From positions 124,001 to 188,000 of the forward strand of contig NZ_CADDWI010000007.1 of NCBI RefSeq assembly GCF_902809845.1: a stretch of 64,000 nucleotides of DNA, given 5' to 3'. A program made the position numbers and the translations under genes. The DNA comes from Chelativorans sp. Marseille-P2723. Its GTDB lineage: Bacteria > Pseudomonadota > Alphaproteobacteria > Rhizobiales > Rhizobiaceae. Position 1 is the first letter of the stretch, and every line of letters starts with the position of its first letter. Positions 7,957 to 18,119 of the stretch are shown in pieces. The notes under the pieces are model-generated. The model was given only the letters and a program-made list of their open reading frames with translations, was not told where the DNA came from and made no database searches.

Positions 7957-9270
7957 ATGTTCGTTTCCTTCTTTCCTCGGCCGAGGCTCTTCTTCTCAAG
8001 CTTTGTCCTATGGTCGCTTTTCTGCATCCTTCTATGGTACTTCGCCGCGAAGGATTGGGGTCACGCTGTCAGTCTGGGCGGCCTGTTCGGCTTCGGCTAT
8101 CCGGGAGCCGTGCCGCCGGATGCTGACGAGGCGGCTAGAACTGCCGCACAGGAGGCGCTGTCCTGGGCTCAGGGCTTCTGGTTCTACCAGTACTTCCTCC
8201 TGGCCATCGGCATTTTCGTCGGTAGCTGGATGGTGTTCTCGCCCCATACCTGGGCGCGCTGGTCCGTGGCCGGTTCCGCGCTCATCTTCTTCGTCAATTG
8301 GTTTCTGGTCCAGCTCGACGTGATGATCAATGGCTGGTTCGGCGTCTTCTACGACATGGTGCAGAACGCGCTGGGCAATCCGGGTTCTGTGGAAGCTGGC
8401 GATTTCTACTGGCAGTTCATTGTCTTCTTGCGAATTGCGCTGGTCTACGTCTTCTTCGGCACGCTTTTCCGCTTTTTCGTCAGCCACTTCATCTTCCGGT
8501 GGCGCACCGCAATGAACGCCTATTACATGTCGCAGTGGCAGAAGCTGCGCCATATCGAGGGCGCCGCACAGCGCGTACAGGAAGATACGATGCGTTTTGC
8601 CTCCATCGCGGAAGGGTTGGGCATCAGCTTCGTCGATTCCATCATGACGCTTATAGCATTCTTGCCGCTGCTGTGGGTTCTGTCGGGGCACGTGCAGGAA
8701 CTGCCGATCATTGGCGAGGTAAGCCAAGGGCTCGTCTTTGTCGCCATCCTGTGGTCCGTCATCGGCACGACGCTGGTGGCAGTCGCCGGCATCCGCCTGC
8801 CTGGGCTCGAATTCCGCAACCAGCGGGTGGAGGCCGCTTATCGTAAGGAACTCGTCTATGGTGAGGATCACGCGGAGCGTGCTGACCCGCCTACCATTCG
8901 CGAACTCTACGACAATGTGCGGAAGAACTATTTCCGCCTCTACCTCAATTACATGTACTTCAACCTGGTGCGGATCTTCTATCTGCAACTGGGTGTACTG
9001 GTGCCATATTTCGCGCTCGCACCCTCAATTCTAAGCGGCGCAATTACGCTTGGCATCCTACAGCAGATTACCCGTGCCTTCGGGCGGGTGGAAAGCTCGT
9101 TCCAGTATCTGGTCAATTCCTGGACGACCATCGTCGAGCTGATGTCGATCTATAAGCGTCTCCATGCCTTTGAGGCTACGATCAAGGGCGAGCCGCTGCC
9201 GGAAATCGATCGCCACTATCTGGAACGCGAAAGGAAGGGCGTGCAGCCGGAGGACCAGCCTGCTACCTAG
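7957..9270 (+). CDS. bacA: Peptide transporter BacA/SbmA
   Basis: Inner-membrane protein of 437 residues of the SbmA/BacA family, which imports peptides such as microcins, proline-rich antimicrobial peptides and, in legume symbionts, NCR peptides; it also affects very-long-chain fatty acids of lipid A. Several hydrophobic helices are visible (about 12-30, 70-90, 98-115, 150-175, 222-245, 262-285, 345-370), and the regions WARWSVAGSALIFFVNWF and FGRVESSFQYLVNSWTTIVE are strongly conserved in the family. Length is slightly above the usual 400-425. Single gene followed by the convergent deacetylase. Confidence 0.92.
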   Translation: MFVSFFPRPRLFFSSFVLWSLFCILLWYFAAKDWGHAVSLGGLFGFGYPGAVPPDADEAARTAAQEALSWAQGFWFYQYFLLAIGIFVGSWMVFSPHTWARWSVAGSALIFFVNWFLVQLDVMINGWFGVFYDMVQNALGNPGSVEAGDFYWQFIVFLRIALVYVFFGTLFRFFVSHFIFRWRTAMNAYYMSQWQKLRHIEGAAQRVQEDTMRFASIAEGLGISFVDSIMTLIAFLPLLWVLSGHVQELPIIGEVSQGLVFVAILWSVIGTTLVAVAGIRLPGLEFRNQRVEAAYRKELVYGEDHAERADPPTIRELYDNVRKNYFRLYLNYMYFNLVRIFYLQLGVLVPYFALAPSILSGAITLGILQQITRAFGRVESSFQYLVNSWTTIVELMSIYKRLHAFEATIKGEPLPEIDRHYLERERKGVQPEDQPAT

Positions 9271-9385
9271 ATTGTCTCAACATTCCATGGAAAACGCTGG
9301 AAGGATCTAAGCTGCCGATCTTATTTCGCAATTGCAGGGCGGCCGCTTATCTGGAATGCCCTGGGGGAGTAGCGGCCTGCGACTG

Positions 9386-10369
9386 TCAGCTTCGGCCGTC
9401 TTGTCGCGGACCGGAAACCGCATCGAGATAGTCACGGTAGCTGACGCAGCGGACATCCGGTTTCACGCATACGTCCTCGGCAAGCTGTTCGAGCGCCTGC
9501 CAGTAGGCTCCGTCATTCATCAAGGTGAAGTGGAAGCCGATCTGAAGCGGCGTGCGTCTGCCGGAATATTCGCGATCGAACGCAGCGCGGAAGGCGCTAT
9601 AGGCGCGCTGGCGGAAGGCAGCAGCTTCTTCCGGCTTTTCAACGCCGCCGGAATGGCGGACATAAAGATTGTAGTCCATCGCGATGATCTTCCTGCCCGC
9701 TGGCCCTTCGGGAATGAGCGGAAGGGAGAAGCGTGCAAGACCGCCCTTGATCGGCGGGTTTTCTGGTTGCGGTGTGACGGTGCTCGCGTCATAGCGGAAG
9801 CCACCTTCCGCAAGCGCGGCGAAGAGGCCGGGGCTTGTCTCCAGGTAAGGCGCGCGGAAGCCAACGATCTCCTTTTCGACGAAGGAGCGCCATCCCTGTG
9901 GTTCGCCATTCAGGCCATTGATGCGCCAGGCGTCGGTTACGATGGCATTGAACTGCCGGAACTCTTCCTTCCAGTCCTCCGCCTTCCAAGTGCTGCCATC
10001 GAAATGCCCGCAACCATGATTGGCGATCTCGTGGCCCTCGCCACGAGCCTTCCAGATTTGCTCAAGGCGTCGATGAACGTCTTTGCGTGAATATCCGTAA
10101 CCAACATTCGAGCGGCCGGCCTTGTATCCGGGTGCGCGGTAAAGATCGCGGTGTTCTGGCGCCAGAAGATAAACGCAGGAAAGGAAATATGTGAAACGTG
10201 CGCCGGTTCGTTGAGCGAGTGCCCTGCTGCGCTCCCATTGTTCGATGAGAGACGCGCCATCGAAGGAGATAATCACATACTGGGGTGGAAGTGACACCTG
10301 TGCTCCAGAGGACAAGGTGGTCAGAAGAAGCATCAATGCGCCAATGCCGAAGCGGGAAAGAAGAGACAT
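9386..10369 (-). CDS. Secreted polysaccharide deacetylase-like protein
   Basis: 327 residues with an N-terminal signal peptide (about 1-23, cleavage near SSGAQ). The NodB-type fold is suggested by YVIISFDGA near residue 32, HEIANHGCGHFDG near residue 114 (metal-binding His pair) and VGFRAPYLETSPG near 169, matching the TFDD, HxxxH and RxPY motifs of carbohydrate esterase family 4. The first motif has SFDG instead of TFDD, so metal binding may differ. Substrate unknown. It is transcribed towards bacA and away from the TPR gene. Confidence 0.8.
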   Translation of the reverse strand: MSLLSRFGIGALMLLLTTLSSGAQVSLPPQYVIISFDGASLIEQWERSRALAQRTGARFTYFLSCVYLLAPEHRDLYRAPGYKAGRSNVGYGYSRKDVHRRLEQIWKARGEGHEIANHGCGHFDGSTWKAEDWKEEFRQFNAIVTDAWRINGLNGEPQGWRSFVEKEIVGFRAPYLETSPGLFAALAEGGFRYDASTVTPQPENPPIKGGLARFSLPLIPEGPAGRKIIAMDYNLYVRHSGGVEKPEEAAAFRQRAYSAFRAAFDREYSGRRTPLQIGFHFTLMNDGAYWQALEQLAEDVCVKPDVRCVSYRDYLDAVSGPRQDGRS

Positions 10370-10740
10370 TCAACAGCCATAGTTCAGATGAGCCCCGTGG
10401 CTCGTTACGAAGCAAATGTGGCCAGGTAGGGATCGGCAGATGCACACGCTGTGAATTGGTAAATGACGAACTAATCAGTGGCATCACCAAGGGTTTTAAG
10501 GGAAGGAGGAGTTGCATTGACCTCGGTGCCCGCGGCCATTCGGGCAAGGCGAGTGATCGGCAAATGGTCTGGTTCAGGGCAATGCTGCGCAGGCAAGAGG
10601 CTGCAAGGCTCAGGCTCATTGCCGCTGTTTTCTAAGACAAATGCGTACAAATCTGTTCTGCCTCTTCCATGCGCGCAAATTTTCGTTAAAACGCGAGCAG
10701 GATGTTGCTGGGCAAGGGCCCGGCCGGAAGCGGGTACTTG
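10370..10740. other. Divergent intergenic region, no gene seen
   Basis: 371 bp between the deacetylase-like gene and the YfgM-like gene. Open frames here are short, lack ribosome binding sites and resemble nothing I know. The AT-richer stretch at about 10640-10700 is the likely promoter zone for the downstream genes. No terminator or tRNA recognised. Confidence 0.4.
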
Positions 10741-11409
10741 ATGTCCGACGATAGTTTTATACGCGAAGTCAATGAGGAGCTTCGCCAGGATCAGTTCAAG
10801 GCGCTCTGGCGCCGTTATGGGGCGATCATCATTGCTGCCGCGGCCTTCGCAGTTCTGGGGACCGGCGGCTATGTGGCGTATGAGCAATGGACGGAAGCGC
10901 GTGCAAACCGCTCCGGCGATGCTTTTGCCCGCGCTCTGGAGCTTGCCGAGCAGGGTGAAAGCGAGCAGGCCCTCCAAGTGCTGGAGGAATTACAGGAAAC
11001 CGGCTACGGCGCTTATCCGGTGCTGGCGCGGCTGCGCGCGGCCACCACGCTAGCGGAAAGCGGCAACCCGGAAGAAGCTGTCGCAATGTTCGATGCCGTT
11101 GCAAATGACAGCTCGGTGATCGGCCCTCTTCGCGATATTGCGCGCCTTCGTGCCGCCCTTCTGCTTGTCGACCATGGTAGCTATGCCGATGTCGCCGCGC
11201 GCGCGGAAGCATTGACGGGCGAAAGTCACGACATGCGCCATACGGCGCGAGAGGCGCTGGCGCTTGCCGCGTGGAAAGAGGGTAATCGTGAGAACGCGCT
11301 CGCGCTATTCAGCCAGGTTGCCGATGATCCGCAGGCTCCACCCGGAGCCCGTCAGCGGGCGGAAATGATGTCGGAGCTGATCACCGCTTCTGACGCCGAA
11401 TCCGGCTAG
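10741..11409 (+). CDS. YfgM-like membrane-anchored TPR protein
   Basis: 222-residue protein with a cytoplasmic start ([17 protein letters not shown]), one membrane helix at about 26-47 and a C-terminal region of TPR-like helical pairs. This is the layout of YfgM (TPR_21 family), an ancillary subunit associated with SecYEG and the periplasmic chaperone network. The neighbour is der, as in many proteobacteria, where yfgM, bamB and der are linked; bamB is absent here. The start at 10741 was chosen over 10702 because it gives the conserved N-terminus. Confidence 0.82.
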   Translation: MSDDSFIREVNEELRQDQFKALWRRYGAIIIAAAAFAVLGTGGYVAYEQWTEARANRSGDAFARALELAEQGESEQALQVLEELQETGYGAYPVLARLRAATTLAESGNPEEAVAMFDAVANDSSVIGPLRDIARLRAALLLVDHGSYADVAARAEALTGESHDMRHTAREALALAAWKEGNRENALALFSQVADDPQAPPGARQRAEMMSELITASDAESG

Positions 11410-11428
11410 ATGGGCTGAGAGACCGGCC

Positions 11429-12856
11429 ATGGCCTTCAAGGTCGCTATCATAGGCCGGCCTAATGTCGGCAAGTCGACGCTCTTTAACCGGCTCGTGGGG
11501 CGGCGTATCGCACTTGTGGATGATACGCCGGGCGTCACGCGGGACAGGCGCTTGCATCCGGCTCGCCTCATGGACCTTCGCTTCGATGTTGTCGACACGG
11601 CAGGGTTGGAGGATGCGGCACCGGAGACGCTCGCGGGGCGCATGCGCGCACAGACGGAAACCGCGATCGAGGAGGCAGACCTCGTCCTCTTCATGGTTGA
11701 CGCACGCGCCGGCCTGATGCCGGACGATCATACCTTTGCCGATGTCGTCCGGCGTAAGGGCAAGCCGGTGGTTCTCGTTGCCAACAAGACTGATGTGCGC
11801 GGTGCGGATGCGGGCGTTCTGGAAGCCTTTAACCTGGGTCTTGGCGAGCCGATTGCCCTTTCTGCCGAGCATGGGCATGGTATGGCCGAGTTGCGTGACG
11901 CGATAGCCGAACATGGCGGCGCGGCAATTGTGGATGCACCGGAGGAGCCGGGCGCGCAGGGCGGGGTGGATACACTTCAAGGCGAAGATATAGATCCCGA
12001 CGCCGAAGGTCTGGCCTACGACCGGGAGAAGCCCGTCCGCATTGCGATCATCGGGCGGCCCAATGTCGGCAAATCGACACTCATCAACGCGCTTATCGGT
12101 GAGGAGCGGATGCTGACGGGCCCTGAAGCCGGGATCACGCGCGACTCAATCGCTGTCGAGTGGACCTGGCGAGACCGCGCTGTCCGGTTGTTCGATACCG
12201 CAGGCATGCGGCGGAAGGCTCGCGTACAGGAGAAACTGGAAAAGCTTTCGGTCAGCGAGACCTTGCGTGCCGTGCGCTTTGCCGAAGTGGTCATCGTCGT
12301 CTTCGATGCCACGATGCCCTTCGAAAAGCAGGATCTGCAGATTGCCGACCTTGTTGTCCGCGAAGGCCGCGCACCAGTCCTGGCCTTCAACAAATGGGAT
12401 CTCGTGGAGGAAGGCCGGGAAAAGCTCGCCGAACTACATGAGAAGACGGACCGGCTTCTGCCGCAGGTGCGCGGCCTGCGGGCGGTACCCGTTTCGGCCG
12501 AGACGGGCCGCGGCCTCAACCGGATGATGGAAGTGGCGATGGCCGCTCACGAAGTGTGGAACCGGCGGATACCTACCGGGCCCCTCAACCGGTGGCTGGA
12601 GCGCGCGACAGCGCAGCATCCTCCCCCTGCCGTCGCCGGCCGGAGGCTCAAGGTCAAATATATGACACAGATCAAGACGCGGCCGCCCGGATTCGTGCTC
12701 TCCTGCTCGCGCCCGGAGGTGATGCCGCAATCTTATGTGCGCTACCTTGCAAACGGCCTGCGTGAAGCGTTCGACATCTATGGCGTGCCGATCCGTATCG
12801 CGCTGCGCACCTCGGAAAACCCGTATGCTGGCCGGGCACGGCGCAAGAGCAGTTAA
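11429..12856 (+). CDS. der: Ribosome assembly GTPase Der (EngA)
   Basis: 475-residue GTPase needed for maturation of the 50S subunit. Two tandem G domains are clear: the first with P-loop GRPNVGKST at residues 9-17 and DTAGL near 56; the second with GRPNVGKST near 209-217, DTAGM near 256 and NKWD near 321. A KH-like domain follows (about 385-475). It begins 19 nt after the YfgM-like gene, probably as the second gene of that operon. Confidence 0.97.
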   Translation: MAFKVAIIGRPNVGKSTLFNRLVGRRIALVDDTPGVTRDRRLHPARLMDLRFDVVDTAGLEDAAPETLAGRMRAQTETAIEEADLVLFMVDARAGLMPDDHTFADVVRRKGKPVVLVANKTDVRGADAGVLEAFNLGLGEPIALSAEHGHGMAELRDAIAEHGGAAIVDAPEEPGAQGGVDTLQGEDIDPDAEGLAYDREKPVRIAIIGRPNVGKSTLINALIGEERMLTGPEAGITRDSIAVEWTWRDRAVRLFDTAGMRRKARVQEKLEKLSVSETLRAVRFAEVVIVVFDATMPFEKQDLQIADLVVREGRAPVLAFNKWDLVEEGREKLAELHEKTDRLLPQVRGLRAVPVSAETGRGLNRMMEVAMAAHEVWNRRIPTGPLNRWLERATAQHPPPAVAGRRLKVKYMTQIKTRPPGFVLSCSRPEVMPQSYVRYLANGLREAFDIYGVPIRIALRTSENPYAGRARRKSS

Positions 12857-13013
12857 ACCACGCTCCTTCTCATCGGAAATTGTTGAAAGGAGGACGCGCG
12901 GCAGTCAACTGCCTGGTGCAAATCACCAAGTTGCCCGCTTTCCCTCCCTGTCCTGGCGCCAATGCTTGCAATCGTTCCCGCCATTAACGGCTGATCAAGG
13001 TTAATCAATTACC

Positions 13014-14228
13014 TTGGCCCTCTCGAAGTATTTTAAGCGTATCAGGATGAGGGTCGGGGTGCTGATTTCGAGTGCAAGACGGCGAAAGGTTTCGGGTCAA
13101 CGGCGCGCTCTTCTTCCTACGGTTGTCTACGGCATCGCCGTCTGGCTCGCCTTTCCGACGGTTGCCGCCTATCAGGATATGGTGAGCCTCGTTGCAGGAC
13201 AGCAGGCGGAAAACCGCTGGGCAGCGGTGGTCGAAGCAGCGGTGGCAGGGTCCGTCCATAAGGCGGAGATGCCCTTCTCCAGTACGAGCGAACAGCTTGG
13301 TGTGCTTTCAGGGGCGGGCGTGCAGGCGCACACGGTCGGCACAGTCGCCTTCCGGACTACCAAGGGCGACCGCCTCCCAGGCTCCGACGAGAAGGGCATC
13401 AATCGTCGTGAAAAGAAGAGCCGACTCGTCAAGACGCTTCCTATGGCACCGCCCCGGCTCTTCAATGCTGGCTCCATCTTCAAGCAAACCAGCCTGCTCA
13501 TGGAACCCGCGCCTATGGGCGAGAAGCTGATGGCTTTCGGCCGACCAGACATAAAGGGCAGGGAGGTGGCGATCGCATCATCCTTCCATCTGCGTCATAA
13601 CAAGGCTCGCGACAGGCTTCCCACGGCGATAGCCGAGCTTATCACCAATGACGAGCCAGACATTCTGGCATCGGCCTACGCGCCGCGAGAACCGGATTAC
13701 GCCAGGGCCTCCCCCTTTGCATCCATTCTGCGGGATGAAAATGACGGACGTTTCATTCCCCCTGTGGCGCCCGATGATCATGAATGGGGGCGACGGCCTC
13801 TTCCGCCGCATGTTTTCTCCGATAAGGAGCAGCAATGCCTCGCAGCCGGGATTTATTTCGAAGCGCGGGGCGAGCCGGTGCGCGGGCAGGCTGCGGTTGC
13901 CCAGGTCATCCTCAACCGCGTGCGCAATCCCGCCTATCCCGACACCATTTGCGGCGTGGTGTACCAGAATGAGAACTGGCGCAATCGTTGCCAGTTCTCT
14001 TTTGCCTGCGACGGGATACGCGACCGCGTGCGCAGTCCAGAGCATTTTCGAACCGCCAAGGAAGTAGGTTTTGCAGTCACTGCAGGCAAGATCTGGCTGG
14101 AGGAGGTGGGTACCGCCACGCATTACCATGCCACCTATGTGCAGCCCCGCTGGGCGAGGGCCATGGAGCGCAAGAAGAAGATCGGCCAGCACATCTTCTA
14201 TCGCACCTACGGCGGCGGCTGGAACTAA
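13014..14228 (+). CDS. Cell wall hydrolase of the SleB/CwlJ family
   Basis: Exported protein of up to 404 residues. A hydrophobic segment near residues 33-52 serves as signal or anchor. A long low-complexity middle part (about 55-275) separates it from the C-terminal hydrolase domain (about 280-404), recognisable by CLAAGIYFEARGEPVRGQAAVAQVILNR split around the catalytic Glu, then NENWRNRCQFSF and THYHATYVQPRWA. This is the SleB-type peptidoglycan hydrolase domain common in alphaproteobacteria. Start uncertain: TTG at 13014 or ATG at 13047; neither has a strong ribosome binding site. Confidence 0.85.
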   Translation: MALSKYFKRIRMRVGVLISSARRRKVSGQRRALLPTVVYGIAVWLAFPTVAAYQDMVSLVAGQQAENRWAAVVEAAVAGSVHKAEMPFSSTSEQLGVLSGAGVQAHTVGTVAFRTTKGDRLPGSDEKGINRREKKSRLVKTLPMAPPRLFNAGSIFKQTSLLMEPAPMGEKLMAFGRPDIKGREVAIASSFHLRHNKARDRLPTAIAELITNDEPDILASAYAPREPDYARASPFASILRDENDGRFIPPVAPDDHEWGRRPLPPHVFSDKEQQCLAAGIYFEARGEPVRGQAAVAQVILNRVRNPAYPDTICGVVYQNENWRNRCQFSFACDGIRDRVRSPEHFRTAKEVGFAVTAGKIWLEEVGTATHYHATYVQPRWARAMERKKKIGQHIFYRTYGGGWN

Positions 14229-14356
14229 TCGATGGCGCGCCTCGTAAACGAGAATCGGGCTTGCCCGAAAGGAAAGCCGATAACGATTAATGGGCCGGCA
14301 GGCGTCCGGGGCAGGGCGATTCCATAGCTGCGCGCTCCAACGCACCGGTAGGCGCT

Positions 14357-14387
14357 TTGTCGCACCGAGGCATATTATTGATATTAT
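14357..14387 (+). promoter_or_regulatory. Possible promoter of the atp operon
   Basis: TTGTCG at 14357-14362 and an AT-rich TATTAT at 14382-14387 (spacing 19), in the only AT-rich part of the 277-bp gap before atpI. Visual match only. Confidence 0.3.
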
Positions 14388-14505
14388 AGGGCAAACCGCC
14401 CCAAGCTGTTAGCCGCCGAGCGGCTTGACTGGGGCAAGGCTGCTCTCTATGTTGCGCGCGGTTTTCGAGGCGGGGCTTGCTGCCTGAACCGGCGTGGAGG
14501 CTCTT

Positions 14506-14865
14506 ATGGCGGATGGACAAGAGCCGGACGATCTGGATGGGCGGCGGCGCAAACTCGAAGCGGCCTTGGCGGCGCGGCGGACGAAAGAACCAGGCGATGC
14601 CGAGGATGCAAAGGCGAACGGTACGGGCGGCTTCGGCAACGCGCTGAGACTTTCCAGCGAGTTCATCGCCGGTATCGTGGTAGGCGCCGCTTTGGGCTGG
14701 TTCATCGACCGGCTCGCAGGCACCTCGCCTTGGGGTTTGATCGTATTCCTGCTCCTTGGTTTCGGGGCGGGAATTCTCAATGTCCTGCGTGCTGCAGGGC
14801 TTGTTGCGGATTTCGGATCGCAGTCGCCAAAAAAGGACGGCGACGATCCGCGGGAAAGAAGATAG
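14506..14865 (+). CDS. atpI: ATP synthase protein I
   Basis: 119 residues, usual size for alphaproteobacterial AtpI, which assists c-ring assembly. Charged N-terminal half, then two membrane helices (about 50-70 and 78-98) with the glycine-rich [21 protein letters not shown] typical of the family in pieces around residue 60. TGGAGG precedes the ATG by 5 nt; a GTG at 14494 lies inside this site and is unlikely. First gene of the F0 operon. Confidence 0.92.
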   Translation: MADGQEPDDLDGRRRKLEAALAARRTKEPGDAEDAKANGTGGFGNALRLSSEFIAGIVVGAALGWFIDRLAGTSPWGLIVFLLLGFGAGILNVLRAAGLVADFGSQSPKKDGDDPRERR

Positions 14866-14903
14866 GCGGCATCGCCGCTGCAATAAGGTGCGAGGGGCTT
14901 TAC

Positions 14904-15653
14904 GTGGCCACAGACCCGATCGAACAGTTCCAGATCTCCAATTGGATTCCGATTGAAATCGGCGGCCTGGATTTTTCCTTCTCCAATGCTTCGGCATTCA
15001 TGGTAGTCACCGCTGTGTCGGCCAGTGCCTTCCTCTACCTGACCACTTCCAGCCGGGGGCTCGTTCCGGGGCGGCTCCAGTCGATCTCGGAAATGACCTA
15101 CGAGTTCATCGCCTCCATGTTGAGGGAGGCGGCCGGCAGCAAGGGTATGCGGTTCTTCCCGCTCGTCTTCTCGCTGTTCGTGTTTATCCTGGTGGCCAAT
15201 CTTCTGGGCGTGTTCCCGTACTTCTTCACGGTAACCAGTCATATCATAGTCACTTTCGCGCTGGCGCTGCTCGTGGTCGGGACCGTGATCATTTACGGTT
15301 TCTACAAGCACGGCTTTGGTTTCCTGAAACTGTTCGTGCCGGAAGGAGTGCCCGGCGCGCTGGTGCCGCTCGTCGTGGCCATCGAGATCGTATCGTTCCT
15401 GTCGCGTCCAGTAAGCCTTTCGGTTCGTCTTTTCGCCAACATGCTTGCGGGACACATCACGCTTAAAGTCTTTGCCGGCTTCGTGACGACCCTGTCTGCA
15501 TTTGGCCTGGCGGGTGCCGCAGGTGCTGTCCTGCCTCTGGCGATGACGATTGCGATCACCGCGCTCGAAGTTCTTGTGGCTTTCCTGCAGGCCTATGTGT
15601 TTGCGGTCCTGACATGCATGTACCTGAATGACGCCGTGAACCCGAGCCACTAG
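14904..15653 (+). CDS. atpB: F0F1 ATP synthase subunit a
   Basis: 249 residues. Integral membrane subunit forming the proton half-channels next to the c-ring. The essential Arg lies in [14 protein letters not shown] near residue 180, and the last helix contains [21 protein letters not shown]. The start is GTG at 14904 with GAGGGG 6 nt upstream; a longer frame from 14730 would run through atpI and is rejected. Second gene of the F0 operon. Confidence 0.96.
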   Translation: MATDPIEQFQISNWIPIEIGGLDFSFSNASAFMVVTAVSASAFLYLTTSSRGLVPGRLQSISEMTYEFIASMLREAAGSKGMRFFPLVFSLFVFILVANLLGVFPYFFTVTSHIIVTFALALLVVGTVIIYGFYKHGFGFLKLFVPEGVPGALVPLVVAIEIVSFLSRPVSLSVRLFANMLAGHITLKVFAGFVTTLSAFGLAGAAGAVLPLAMTIAITALEVLVAFLQAYVFAVLTCMYLNDAVNPSH

Positions 15654-15715
15654 AAACCCTCACCCGCGGCTAGCCGCGTGACGAAACCACAAAGAGTTGA
15701 TCCAAGGAGTTGGAA

Positions 15716-15940
15716 ATGGAAGCAGAAGCAGCAAGATTCATCGGTGCCGGTCTCGCCTGCCTGGGAATGGCCGGAACAGCACTCGGCCTTGGCAATATCT
15801 TCGGCAGCTATCTGTCGGGCGCGCTGCGCAATCCTTCGGCGGCTGACGGTCAGTTCGGCCGGCTGGTTTTCGGTTTCGCCGTGACCGAAGCGCTGGGCAT
15901 CTTCTCGCTGCTCATCGCTCTCCTCCTTCTGTTCACCTGA
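15716..15940 (+). CDS. atpE: F0F1 ATP synthase subunit c
   Basis: 74-residue proteolipid with two membrane helices joined by the polar loop [12 protein letters not shown]. The proton-binding carboxylate is the Glu in [13 protein letters not shown] near residue 59. AAGGAG lies 6 nt before ATG 15716; a TTG at 15710 is not needed. High expression of this subunit is required, and a stable hairpin follows the gene. Confidence 0.97.
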   Translation: MEAEAARFIGAGLACLGMAGTALGLGNIFGSYLSGALRNPSAADGQFGRLVFGFAVTEALGIFSLLIALLLLFT

Positions 15941-15963
15941 TTTAACGACGAATCCGGTGAAGG

Positions 15964-15984
15964 CCGGCCGCTGTGTGCGGCCGG
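15964..15984 (+). other. Intercistronic hairpin after atpE
   Basis: Perfect 8-bp all-GC stem (15964-15971 with 15977-15984) and 5-nt loop, 23 bp after the atpE stop and 25 bp before the atpF' start. No U-tract follows, so it is more likely an mRNA stabilising or processing element than a terminator. Confidence 0.55.
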
Positions 15985-16008
15985 TTCCGTATGATCAAGG
16001 GGAAAGCC

Positions 16009-16590
16009 ATGTTTGTGGCACCGGCTTTGGCACAGGCGGGTGATCCGCCAGTAGTCGACATGCAGGCTGAGACGGAGGTCGCGCTCGACCAACCGGCCGA
16101 AGGTAATTTTCCTCCATTCGACTCCTCCAGCTACCCGTCGCAGCTTCTCTGGCTGGCCGTTTCATTCGGACTTTTTTATCTGTTCCTGAAACGGGTGGTC
16201 CTGCCGCGCATAGGTAGCATTCTGGAAGTGCGGCGCGATCGCATTGCTCAGGATCTCGACGAAGCGGCTCGCATGAAGGAAGAGGCGGACGCGGCGGTTG
16301 CGGCTTACGAACAGGAGCTTGCGGATGCGCGCAAGAAGGCTTCTGCGATAGCTCAGGAGGCCCGGGACGAGGCCAAGGTAGAGGCAGAGGCAGAGCGGCG
16401 TCGGATCGAGAACGAGCTGGAAGAAAAGCTCGCCGAGGCTGAAGCGGGCATAGCGCGAATCAAGAGCGCGGCGCTAAGCGATGTCGGCATGATTGCCGAG
16501 GAGACGGCAGGAACCATCGTTGAACAGCTTGTCGGCGGGACGGTCGACCGCAAGGCTGTTTCAGCGGCCGTCAAAGCAATGGCGCAGTAG
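16009..16590 (+). CDS. atpG: F0F1 ATP synthase subunit b'
   Basis: 193-residue b' subunit of the peripheral stalk (often called AtpF2 or AtpG in rhizobia). One membrane helix at about 45-65 ([22 protein letters not shown]), then a long charged coiled coil (about 75-165). ATG at 16009 has AAGGGGAAA upstream; an in-frame ATG at 15991 is possible. The b/b' pair is typical of alphaproteobacteria and phototrophs. Followed after 10 nt by atpF. Confidence 0.93.
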   Translation: MFVAPALAQAGDPPVVDMQAETEVALDQPAEGNFPPFDSSSYPSQLLWLAVSFGLFYLFLKRVVLPRIGSILEVRRDRIAQDLDEAARMKEEADAAVAAYEQELADARKKASAIAQEARDEAKVEAEAERRRIENELEEKLAEAEAGIARIKSAALSDVGMIAEETAGTIVEQLVGGTVDRKAVSAAVKAMAQ

Positions 16591-16600
16591 GAAAGGCAAG

Positions 16601-17080
16601 ATGGACGCGACATTCTGGGCTCTCGTAGCGCTGATCCTATTCCTGGCTATTCTCGCCTATATGAAGGTTCCAGCGATGGTGAACGGCGCGCTCGACCAGC
16701 GTGCCGACCGCATCCGCAACGAACTGGAAGAAGCGCGTAAGCTGCGCGAGGAAGCGCAGCAGCTTCTGGCCGAGTATCAGCGCAAGCGGCGCGAGGCGGA
16801 AGAGGAAGCCAAGGATCTGGTGGCGGCCGCCAAACGCGAAGCGAAGGCAATCGTCAGCGACGCCAAAGTCAAGACGGAGGAATATGTCATGCGTCGCACG
16901 GCGCTTGCCGAGCAGAAGATCGCTCAGGCCGAAAGCGACGCAATAGCTGAGGTGCGTGCACGGGCCGTCGACGTCGCGGTTGCGGCTGCTGGCAAGCTGA
17001 TCGCCGACAAGGTGGATGCCAAAACCGGTAGCAAGCTTTTCGACGCTTCGCTTGAGGAAGTGAAAACGAAGCTGAACTGA
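16601..17080 (+). CDS. atpF: F0F1 ATP synthase subunit b
   Basis: 159-residue subunit b. Short membrane helix at the N-terminus (about 5-24, FWALVALILFLAILAYMKVP), then a coiled-coil arm rich in Glu, Arg, Lys and Ala that joins the b' subunit in the peripheral stalk. Starts 10 nt after atpF' with GGAAAGG upstream. Last gene of the F0 operon; the F1 genes are not in this window, as is usual in alphaproteobacteria. Confidence 0.96.
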   Translation: MDATFWALVALILFLAILAYMKVPAMVNGALDQRADRIRNELEEARKLREEAQQLLAEYQRKRREAEEEAKDLVAAAKREAKAIVSDAKVKTEEYVMRRTALAEQKIAQAESDAIAEVRARAVDVAVAAAGKLIADKVDAKTGSKLFDASLEEVKTKLN

Positions 17081-17118
17081 GCGTAGCCATTGCGATCCGC
17101 CTCAGCCTTATCAATGAT

Positions 17119-17146
17119 AAATGCCGCCGGTCTTCCGGCGGCATTT
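17119..17146 (+). terminator. Rho-independent-type terminator of the atp operon
   Basis: Perfect 12-bp stem (17119-17130 with 17135-17146), loop TCTT, 38 bp after the atpF stop. The stem begins with AAA and ends with TTT but no long T-run follows. Confidence 0.8.
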
Positions 17147-17303
17147 GCATTCGTCTGTGGCCTTTGTAGCCTCCCCATTCCCGAAGAGGGCGTCTAGAAG
17201 GGCTGTAGCAAGCCGAAAGACGCCTCTCCCATTTGCATATGTGGGCGCCCCTCACGACATCGATGGCCAGAGCGGTCATGTTGAGAACCACCGGAACGCG
17301 CTC

Positions 17304-17950
17304 ATGACATACGTTGGCACTATCGGCCTCGACCTGGCCAAAACCAATTTTCTAAGCCCAAGGCGCAGATGCAGGCGGCACCGTCATGTTCGGAAGGCGG
17401 CGCGAACCGGTGCTGACCGTCTTCACTGCGCAACCGTCACGCCATCGCGGCGATGGAAGCCTGCTCTGGCGCTTACGTTTTGGGGGCGCGAGATCGGCAG
17501 GCTGGGCCATAAGGTCCAGACTGATCGCCCCTCTTACGCGAAGCCTCTCGTCAAGCGCCAGAAGAACGATGCCGCCGATGCCGAAGCTATTTGTGAAGCG
17601 GCGCGACGACCGACAATGCGTTTCGTGGCGATCAAAAGCATGGAGAAGCAGGCTGCGGCTGTGATCTTCGGAGCTCGCGATGTGCTCGAGGTAATAGCCC
17701 GACCAGTAGAGACATTCCGACACTGGGCGCAACTTTGCAGCCTGGAGCGGCACCGGCGAGCGACGCGGGTCGGAGAGGACGCTGCGGCGCCTGCTCATTA
17801 ATGGGTCCAGCGCCGTGGCTCCTTGCCAAACGGAATGGCAAGCCAGCCGATTCACGATTCCACAGAATGCGGGCGCGCAAACCACCTATGCCTGTGACCG
17901 TGGCACTGGCAAACGTGAGAAGGTCGGCGGACAGGCATGGTACATAGTCA
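17304..17950 (+). pseudogene. Degenerate IS110-family transposase
   Basis: Broken transposase. The N-terminus MTYVGTIGLDLAKTNF carries the first Asp of the DEDD domain. After a frame change the stretches GREIGRLGHKV, KRQKNDAADAEAICEAA and RPTMRFVAIKSMEKQAA are typical of IS110. The middle of the protein is missing: soon after GARDVL the sequence passes to RLLINGSSAV and, in another frame, ARKPPMPVTVALAN, both from the C-terminal transposase part. At least three frame changes and one internal deletion, so it is inactive. Ends of the element could not be placed. Confidence 0.82.
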
Positions 17951-18119
17951 GCAGGACGGGATCACGAGAACCAGACGCATGGGGGACGCTTGGACGCATG
18001 GGTAGCGCTTCGAGCGCGTTCCAGTAATGTGGACCTGCCTGGCAAGCTGCCATACGGGGCCATGACGATGCGGCAGTAAGAGGCCAAACACATGGCAACA
18101 CCTGATCACGCGCAATAAC

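Noticed and set aside
10370-10740. Possible small RNA or tRNA in the intergenic region
   Set aside because: A GGTTCA stretch recalls a T-loop, but no cloverleaf could be formed around it.
12997-13015. Imperfect inverted repeat before the SleB-type hydrolase gene
   Set aside because: Two mismatches in 19 bp and it may fall within the coding start; too weak for an operator call.
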